In this document: one piece after another, positions 56,851-64,000 of the stretch
Numbering within the stretch: the stretch's first letter is position 1
How the letters are laid out: every line of letters begins with the position of its first letter
Origin: Homalodisca vitripennis
Lineage: Eukaryota; Arthropoda; Insecta; Hemiptera; Cicadellidae
Assembly: GCF_021130785.1 (NCBI RefSeq)
Contig: NC_060213.1
Span: 67,843,001 to 67,907,000, forward strand
Reading direction: 5' to 3'
Length of the DNA: 64,000 nucleotides
Position numbers and translations under genes: made by a program
The notes under the pieces: generated by a model
Databases searched by the model: none
Seen by the model: only the letters and a program-made list of their open reading frames with translations
Told to the model about the DNA's origin: nothing

Positions 56851-57539
56851 ATGACTAAATTAAACGATTAGAAGAAAAAAACAAACAAAGGCACTTTAGA
56901 ATTTATAGTATTATTGTGGTATTAGTACTACTTACAAGAAAGTACTTTATTCTCTAAATAAAGTAGATTAACTGAAATTGTCCTAAAGTTGACAGATTAA
57001 TATTGCAACTCAACAACGTTTCACAGCTTAACGAACATACTATAAATAGCATAGGTATAAATTATCCTGTTCTCATTTCCAGACACGCGAAGTTCTGGCG
57101 TAATTACCGCTTGTCTAAACTGACACAAGAGGGCACGGTGTGGGGCGTGGCGCAGCTTATAGATGAATTATAAAAGGGCAGTCACTCACTTGCCTTAGAT
57201 TATCTCTTGCCATTTTGATTATGATTACTAGAACAAATTGCTTTATTGCATTCAAGTAAAAGGATGTAGTACGTCAGTTGCTTTTGCAGAGCAAAATGTA
57301 ATAGAAAAATAAATTAACCACATTGCACGTCACTATATACTTTGATGTTGCGATATAGCGATGTGTTGTCTGTGGCCTACAAATTACACAGAATATTTTA
57401 AATTTGATATATAATAATGGTTTTTAAAATAGATATAAAAATAGTTTATTAACTATTATGATACCGTTGTGCACAGCAACTAGAAACTGACTCGTCACCA
57501 CGCACAAGCCTCTATGGCCCATGTGGGACTAATTTCATT
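56851..57539. other. Non-coding between two LINE fragments
   Basis: No gene seen. Confidence 0.35.
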
Positions 57540-57545
57540 CTTATT

Positions 57546-59310
57546 ATGTGTACTATGCAGTGGAATATAATTAATAAATTGAGTGGTCTAGTCCCAGCGA
57601 TGAAATGTGTTGACAAAACATTAACACTAGAGATAGGCAATGAATTGACGAGTAATCAGCAACAACTTGATCATGAGAGGTTGTTCAGGACTTACTCGCT
57701 TCCTCATTCCATTTTTTGGCTTCCTGTAGCAGAAAATGAATTAGTAAAATTGATAAACTCGATATCTGGAAATAAGGCGCCTGGTGCTGATTCTATCTCT
57801 AGTTTCATAGTAAAAAATATCTCATCACATATAGTTCCAGTTCTAAACATATATTTTTAATAAGAGTTTGAGTGAGGGGGTGTTTCCTGAAAAACTAAAA
57901 ATTGCCAAAATTGTGCCTGTGTTTAAGAAAGGACAAAGTACGTCCATCGAAAACTATAGGCCAATATCATTACTTTCAGTTTTCTCAAAATTATTAGAAA
58001 AAATCGTTAAATCAAGACTTATGCCATTTTTAGACCATTATAACTTTATAGCTTCAACACAATTTGGTTTTAGAGAGGGAATGAACACGGAAATGGCTCT
58101 ACAAAATTTTATATCGCAAATTCAATTAAATTTGAATAATCCAAAAAGTTCCAAAGCATCGGGTTTGTTTTTGGATATCAGCAAGGCCTTTGACACAGTC
58201 AACCATGAGCTGTTACTAAAAAAGCTGGATAGGGCGGGAGTGCGTGGTGTAGCCCATGAGTGGTTCAGATCATACCTCCGTGAGCGGAAACAGTTTGTTT
58301 GTATTGGTGGCTATGAAAGCTCGACTAGCACAGTTATGTGCGGTGTGCCACAAGGATCTGTTTTGGGTCCCATATTGTTTTTAATTTTTATTAATGATCT
58401 TTATAGAGGCCCCTTTTATGGTAAACTAACTGGGTTCGCTGATGATACAGCTTTATCTTATAGTGCCCCAACTGAACTACTTCTATGGAATTATATACAA
58501 CAAGATCTATACTATCTTCGATTATGGTTTAGTAACAATGGACTTGCATTAAATGCTCAGAAATCACTATATATAAATTTTTCATTAACTCAAACTTTCA
58601 ATTATGATGAACCTTTGAAGTACCATAATTTGAGTTGTCAACAGAATCAATGTGATTGTGTCACCCTTACTCAGGGCAACACTGTGAAGTACTTGGGACT
58701 CCACATTGATGAAAACCTTCTTTGGAAAGTACATATAAAAACAATTAGAACATATTTACTTGTATTTCTTAGAAAGTTTTATTTTATTAGACAACTTTGT
58801 CATGACAATGTATTAATAAAAATGTATTTTGCATTTGTTCATTCTAAATTAAACTATGGTCTGTCATGCTGGGGCAGTACATTTAAATCACATTTAAAGA
58901 AAATTACAAGTATTCAAAAATCATTCATTAGAATTATTTTTCGGAAAAATAGATGTGAACATGCTTTTCCATTGTTTTTTAGGCTAAGAATACTTCCACT
59001 GCGGCATCTATATGTTTTTAAAGTGCTACGGTTATTTTTCCAAATTAGTGGTAATCCAGGAGTCACTGTTGATCTGCAAACAACTCTTGGAGGTTATATT
59101 ACCAGGCAGATCGGCATGATCAGGCCACCGAGAGTTAATAGCTCTTTGCTACAGAAGTCTTTTATATACCTCGGACCCAAGTTTTACAACAGTTTACCTG
59201 TTTATATTAAAAACTCACCCACAATGAATAACTTAAAAATCCGTGTCAAGGATTGGCTCTTGAATCCTGATACTAATCAATTGGAACAATTGTTTGTTGT
59301 ATTAAACTAG
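57546..59310 (+). CDS. Non-LTR retrotransposon reverse transcriptase (CR1/Jockey-like), 5'-truncated, one break
   Basis: The first part (57546-57860) includes SGNKAPGADSISSF; after a break at a T5 run (57854-57858) the main frame runs to 59310. Motifs in order: IAKIVPVFKKG, NYRPISLLSVFSKLLEKIV, QFGFREGMNTEMAL, LFLDISKAFDTVNH, GVPQGSVLGPILFLIFINDL and the catalytic FADDTALSYS, then NTVKYLGLHIDENLLW and a long C-terminal part with KLNYGLSCWGS. There is no endonuclease domain, so the copy is 5'-truncated near 57540. AATAAAG near 59406 may be the polyadenylation signal. With a single frame break it is a fairly young copy. Confidence 0.92.
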
Positions 59311-59547
59311 TTAATAACTACACTTTTCTTAAACAATACTATAATAACCAAACAGGTAAGATAATATGTCCCTCTAAAGAATAAGTAAAAAATCTATTTA
59401 AAAAAATAAAGTTATAAACAAATTTACTTTTGGGTAAATTATTTTTGCCTCAAATGTACAGTAGTTGCCTCAAGACAGATAATAGATACAGTAATGATAT
59501 TGCATGTGATAGCTTATGTTTTCATATTGGATGTGTGGATATGTGTG

Positions 59548-59550
<3 letters not shown>

Positions 59551-59609
<59 letters not shown>

Positions 59610-59617
59610 GTGTGTGT
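59551..59617. repeat. (GT)n microsatellite
   Basis: About 30 GT units with single interruptions, just downstream of the LINE copy. Confidence 0.9.
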
Positions 59618-60899
59618 TTGGTTAACAGGAGACAACAGTAAAATTCCAAATTGAAAATATAAAATACTGGTAACTCCCACGCAAAATCAGAAGAGTTTAT
59701 CTTCTCTTGCGTGTGTATTTATTCTCTCAGCAGTTCTGCATCAGCTTATGCTTGTTTGCAAATTTTAAAATCAATTTGATTTTGATTTGATGTTGCTTTA
59801 AACATAAGAAATTAGTGATTGATACTAAAAAGTGTTTCTTTAACTATTTATGGGTATTACCCAATACGGACCCATTAACGAGTTTGGTACGAATATATAT
59901 TCTCTTGGGAAATAAATCTATTTGGTATATCCGTTGACCTTATACATTTAAATCGTCCATTTTGAAGAATACTATAACTATTTTAATCATAAGTCATGCA
60001 GTGGGAATTAAAATTCGTTATAATAAACTGTCTTGCCAAAAATATATGAGAAATAAGTTACTTCTGTTTTAATTATGACAGTTAAGTTTATTTTGTACAT
60101 TTCTTGCAGTATAATAGTTTTTTATTTGAAATTTAACTGTGGCCGAATTAAAAATATGTATCACATAAAATAGCTATAGTGGGAGGGATTTATTCAATGA
60201 AAATTTTGAGTCCATTTCACCTTCGGCTTAGTACAGTATGTTAGATCTGCAACTGCCACATACCTGACTCCTGGAATATGGAATTTACACCAATCTGAAG
60301 GGATCTACCAAGACCGATTATCTAAGAACAGAAGATTATCTTAGAAATACTTTTACTACTTAGTACTGACTATGGTTTTAGTATTCAAAGCGATATCTCG
60401 AAAAATAGTTACTGTTTGTTTTCGTGTATATGTTTTCGACATCATAGTCACCTAGGGCTCTGTATAGATTACCCAGCAAAACATCCCTTTTGATATAGCT
60501 GACAAGGTGTTCTCACTGTCTCATTAGCAGCACATTTGATTGTTTTTTACTGCTTTAAACTGAATTCATAAATACTACGTAGTAACCGAGTTTTTTTACA
60601 CAAAAAAAGCTAGAGTTAAGTATCATAAGTGCTAAGTACTATTTTTAAGGTACTCTACCTTTTTGATTCTATAACTTCAAAAGAACGTCGACTACATAGT
60701 CAAGTCTGTAAGAGCCAGATGTAAATTGTTACACTAAGCTAATGTTAAAACGGACTGAACTAAATGACATTAAAATGAGTTGCTGAATTTATATATCTTA
60801 TAAGAACAAATAAACCAGCTAATAAACAAGAAAAAAAAACTTTTTATATCGTGAAATTAACGTGTACGTTTTAAATTCCAAAATATGTAAATCGTTTAA
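59618..60899. other. Non-coding
   Basis: No gene or clear repeat seen. Confidence 0.35.
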
Positions 60900-61018
60900 A
60901 ATAAACTTTCAAAAGGCAAAAGTAAGCCACCTATGACTAACCAAACAAGCCTAAACTTATAAAGCCGGTTCAGAGGTAAATGCTAGAACAAAGGAAGTGT
61001 GTTTCAAGATAAAATTTC
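60900..61018 (+). repeat. Duplicated 120-bp segment, copy 1
   Basis: Shares long blocks with 61374-61494, including CCAAACAAGCCTAAACT and GGTAAATGCTAGAACAAAGG. Confidence 0.85.
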
Positions 61019-61373
61019 AAACAAAAAAAGATACTATTTTGATCAAAATTAGGAGTTTTTCAAGGAAGTTAAAGGTAAACAGTTGGGTTTACAAGAGAAA
61101 TAGGCTAAAAAGTTGTTACTATTACTTTCCCAACCTTCCGTTATTCCCACGTCTTGATAATTTTACCGGAATCGACATACAGATTGCCGTGTCGACTTGA
61201 GCTACATGCTCCAACAGTTTCATAAACATAACCTAAAAGCGTAAGCATTTGCTGTTTCCTAGGGTTATAACTAGGCACTCTGACTATAAGTTATAGTGGG
61301 CGCACTAACACAAGAACTCACATCCTTCCCCTATCTTGCTAGATCAATAGATGAAGATGGATAAATTGTTTAA
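61019..61373. other. Spacer between the duplicated segments
   Basis: No gene recognised; short open frames only. Confidence 0.3.
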
Positions 61374-61494
61374 AAATAAACTGTCAAATGGCAAAAGTAA
61401 GCCACTTATGACCAACCAAACAAGCCTAAACTAATAAAGCTGGTACAGAGGTAAATGCTAGAACAAAGGAAGTGCATTTCGAGATAAAAATGTC
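61374..61494 (+). repeat. Duplicated 120-bp segment, copy 2
   Basis: Second copy, 474 bases from the first, about nine bases in ten identical by eye. Confidence 0.85.
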
Positions 61495-62390
61495 GATTTG
61501 GACTATTAGAGTCCAATCTGCATCTCGATTTAGAACTGGAGACAATCACGCACATATTCAGACTCCCTCGCTAGAGAAATCTATGCACAGTTTCGTTTGA
61601 ATCTTGACTTAGTTCTTCAGACATTCATGTGCTCCCTACCCGTTTCTCGCTAGCGGACTCCACACGAGGTCTGTCTCAGAGTCATATATTAGTTTAACTT
61701 ACGTGTTCGACACCCTACATAATTTGACACCCAAACAAGTGAGACAGTATTACGTTAATTCCTTTTTGACTTTGACATGGTTTTCGCACCACGCTTCTCA
61801 AAGGCCCACATCAAACGTGATAATAAATGCCTCTCTACCGGTAACTATTCTTTACTTAAAGTTTTTAGATGGTGTGATTTTATATGTTCAACGTACGGTG
61901 ACCAACTGTTATCAAAGATTGACTTGGATCTAAATTTATACTAAATAACAAATCCTTGATGAATCTTCCAAGGGAAATTATTACTGTAGAAACTATAAAA
62001 TTGAGAACTCAGTCAACTGACTTTATTCGTACACCTTAAACCACTCCTGCTCAAAACGACTACTATCGAATAAACAGCGCTACCTCACGTACACAAGGTA
62101 TTAGTTGACTGAATGGAAATTATGGTATTGCCTACCTTATCGGACACAAATGTCGAGTGGATGAGAATTGTAAATCTTACTGGTAGATTAAATGAAATCG
62201 AGACCTGGCGTCGAGTTTATTAACCATTACGCAGCAAAGAAATTTCATGACATATTATAGGAAGCTACTCATTCGAACTCAGCCAATTATAAAAACTGAA
62301 TGTTCCTTTAACATCAAAAAAGACAGGAACACGGCCTAACGTCACATGATTACAGCCACTCTGTGCAATATCTATGGTATAAACTACCAA
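61495..62390. other. Non-coding, possibly degraded retroelement
   Basis: No frame recognised; adjoins a gag relic. Confidence 0.3.
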
Positions 62391-62500
62391 GTCTCTTTCC
62401 TTAAAAGATTTAATGAACTGATTGAGGCCTATGAGATCCCATCAAATCGAATCTTTTGCTCACTGACATAACTACTGTACGAAGGTGCCCAAATATGGTA
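62391..62500 (+). pseudogene. gypsy gag relic
   Basis: A short frame reads FLKRFNELIEAYEIPSNRIF, then a stop, then LLYEGAQIW. This parallels the capsid block FIERLNELAESYEIPPDRLL...ALFWY of the gypsy element at 7.9-18.3 kb, but from a different, old family member. Confidence 0.55.
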
Positions 62501-63456
62501 GCAAACAAGCTGGATCTACGGAATTACTTTCAGATTTGCTACTATGACGATCCGCTACAGCCACGTTGCTAGGCTGCCTCACCTTTCGGTGCCCAGTGTC
62601 TTGATCCGCCATTCTTATGCGATTCTTTGCTATTACCACGTCACAATCAATTGGACGGCATCACCTGACCCGTGGCCTGCGTTGCCTGCCAATGGCTTGC
62701 GTCTTGTTCTGCTACACTTATTGTCCACCGCTACTCCCAATTGTCTATCATTTCACCGGCGTCATTAACTTGGTGGCTGCGTCAATAAATCGAACTACCG
62801 ACCTCCACTTTTTCCGACCCATACACCTAGTAAAAATACGTTTCGGTAATTCAGACTCTGTATTTGTATAAGAAATCCAGTATCTCAAAAATCTCCACAA
62901 GGTGAGCTTGTATGTGGTTTAAGTTTCTTTAATGTTTGGTAATAATATATTTAAAATAACCTAAAGTTGTGATTTAGTATTGGTTTTGTTAGGTATGATG
63001 TAGGAATTGTTATCATTACTTAACTTTAAGGGGGGGGTCCGTACCAAAAATTTCATTTTTTTGAGTTTTTTGGTTTTTTTTAGTTTTATATTCTTCAGAA
63101 CCTCACCTTTTCAAAGATGTGCTTATTTTCTTTCTATCTTTATTAGAAGTTATTGAAAAGAAAGTTTTTCGAAAGCATTGCAAACCAATTTATGGTGAAA
63201 GAGGCAGCCCCGCTGGTGGCCCACCGCTTTAATCATATTCATACATACTACTACTATTCTTGTTTCCTTATTGTTATGTTATGTTGGCTACCCTGCTTTT
63301 GATGTATTTGTTTGTCTCTGGTCAGGTGTACTATTTGTCATGTGATCTTTGTTTATGTGATGTCAGTGAGAGTGTTTCTCAATTTTGTGTTGTTTACAAA
63401 GTGAACAGTTTACTTATTCGAGTTTTGTGAATATTAGTTGTTGTTTTAAAGTTAAC
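62501..63456. other. Non-coding, upstream of a Mutator-like gene
   Basis: No gene seen; a G7-containing stretch at 63030 and T-rich runs follow. Confidence 0.3.
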
Positions 63457-64000
63457 ATGGGAAATAAACAGAAAATCGGGAATCGTTTCAAGTGTTATTC
63501 CAAGAGGAAAGCATGTTGGAAAGACTAAATCTAGCCTTGATAGATCTTCTGAGGCTATGTATAACCTCAATACTGAAACTTTGCCCAGGCCTACCACCAG
63601 CACTGACACTTCTGATAATCCTACCACCCCTAGTTCTTCTGTTAGAAAAATGAAAGTTCAAGGTAATTTTGAATACTATAATCAGAAGAATGAGGTTTTA
63701 GCATATGACATATTTGATTTGAATTCGCTTGCCGAAAGCCATAAAATGAAATCGCAGGATGCAGTCGTTGCAAGCACAAATTGATTTTTGAAAGGCGGTC
63801 TGTTGAAGGACTTGCAGTAAATGTCTAAGTGTATTGTCCAAACTGTACAGACAAAAAAAAGGTCTATTGACAATTGTAATAAAAATCACTGAAAATATCA
63901 ATGGAAAATCTGTAACTCTTTACGACTTGAACCTACGTCTTGTGCACGGTATGCGCAGCATTGGCAAAGGCCACACAGCAGCCCAAATCTTGTGTGGAAC
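63457..64000 (+). pseudogene. Start of a Mutator-like transposase gene, broken, cut by the window end
   Basis: The ATG at 63457 opens a basic N-terminus (MGNKQK...NRFK), then across shifted frames KTKSSLDRSSEAMYNLNTE, PRPTTSTDTSDNPTTPSSS and, at the very end, a LRLVHGMRSIGKG-like block. I recall this order from a large family of insect proteins with a Mutator-like transposase domain. At least three breaks occur within 540 bases, and the catalytic part would lie beyond the window. Confidence 0.55.

Noticed and set aside
59430..59654. Cys/Val repeat frame
   Set aside because: It is a translation of the GT microsatellite.
1..64000. tRNA or rRNA genes
   Set aside because: No cloverleaf with both internal boxes was found; TTCGA-like strings in the LTR and at 45.8 kb are not part of a full tRNA.

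Overview
The window looks like nuclear DNA of an arthropod, most likely an insect. It is AT-rich with long non-coding stretches, and carries a Polinton/Maverick (adintovirus-like) element, a Ty3/gypsy retrotransposon, Tc1/mariner-type and Mutator-like transposase relics, and 5'-truncated non-LTR retrotransposons. No ordinary cellular gene is convincingly complete, and the species cannot be named from the sequence.

Region 1 (about 1-25,400) is a Polinton-type integrated DNA virus. Its plus strand reads: a broken IAP-like (BIR) gene, a retroviral-type integrase with chromodomain, a packaging ATPase, a coiled-coil Polinton protein, a repeat-containing fibre-like protein, a parvovirus-type phospholipase A2, a tiny Lys-rich core-like protein, an adenovirus-type cysteine protease, a penton-like minor capsid protein, a small basic protein and the major capsid protein. 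From 4.9 to 7.6 kb the genes are packed, with three ATGA stop/start overlaps. The minus strand carries protein-primed DNA polymerase B, an unrecognised acidic Ser-rich protein and a dUTPase. The dUTPase start codon appears to be assembled by splicing, and its intron holds five hairpin repeats with compensatory changes. Tandem repeats near 25.1-25.4 kb may mark the right terminus; the left terminus is not visible.

Nested inside the polymerase gene (7,893-18,278) is a minus-strand gypsy element with 2.3-kb LTRs, TG...CA ends, a 4-bp ACTT target duplication, a tRNA-Lys-type primer site, gag and pol, but no env. By eye its LTRs differ only by three one-base homopolymer indels. Many reading-frame breaks in both elements also sit at homopolymer runs, so part of the apparent decay may be assembly error.

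Region 2 (25.4-56 kb) is mostly non-coding. It holds two transposase relics, a diverged duplicated segment (27.4-29.4 and 49.9-51.4 kb) carrying a TATA box and possible signal-peptide first exon, one candidate exon near 30.0 kb, TA microsatellites and a strikingly regular period-16 C-rich minisatellite at 52.4 kb.

Region 3 (56-64 kb) holds two 5'-truncated non-LTR reverse transcriptases, a GT microsatellite, a 120-bp duplicated segment, a gypsy gag relic and the start of a Mutator-like transposase gene cut off by the window edge.
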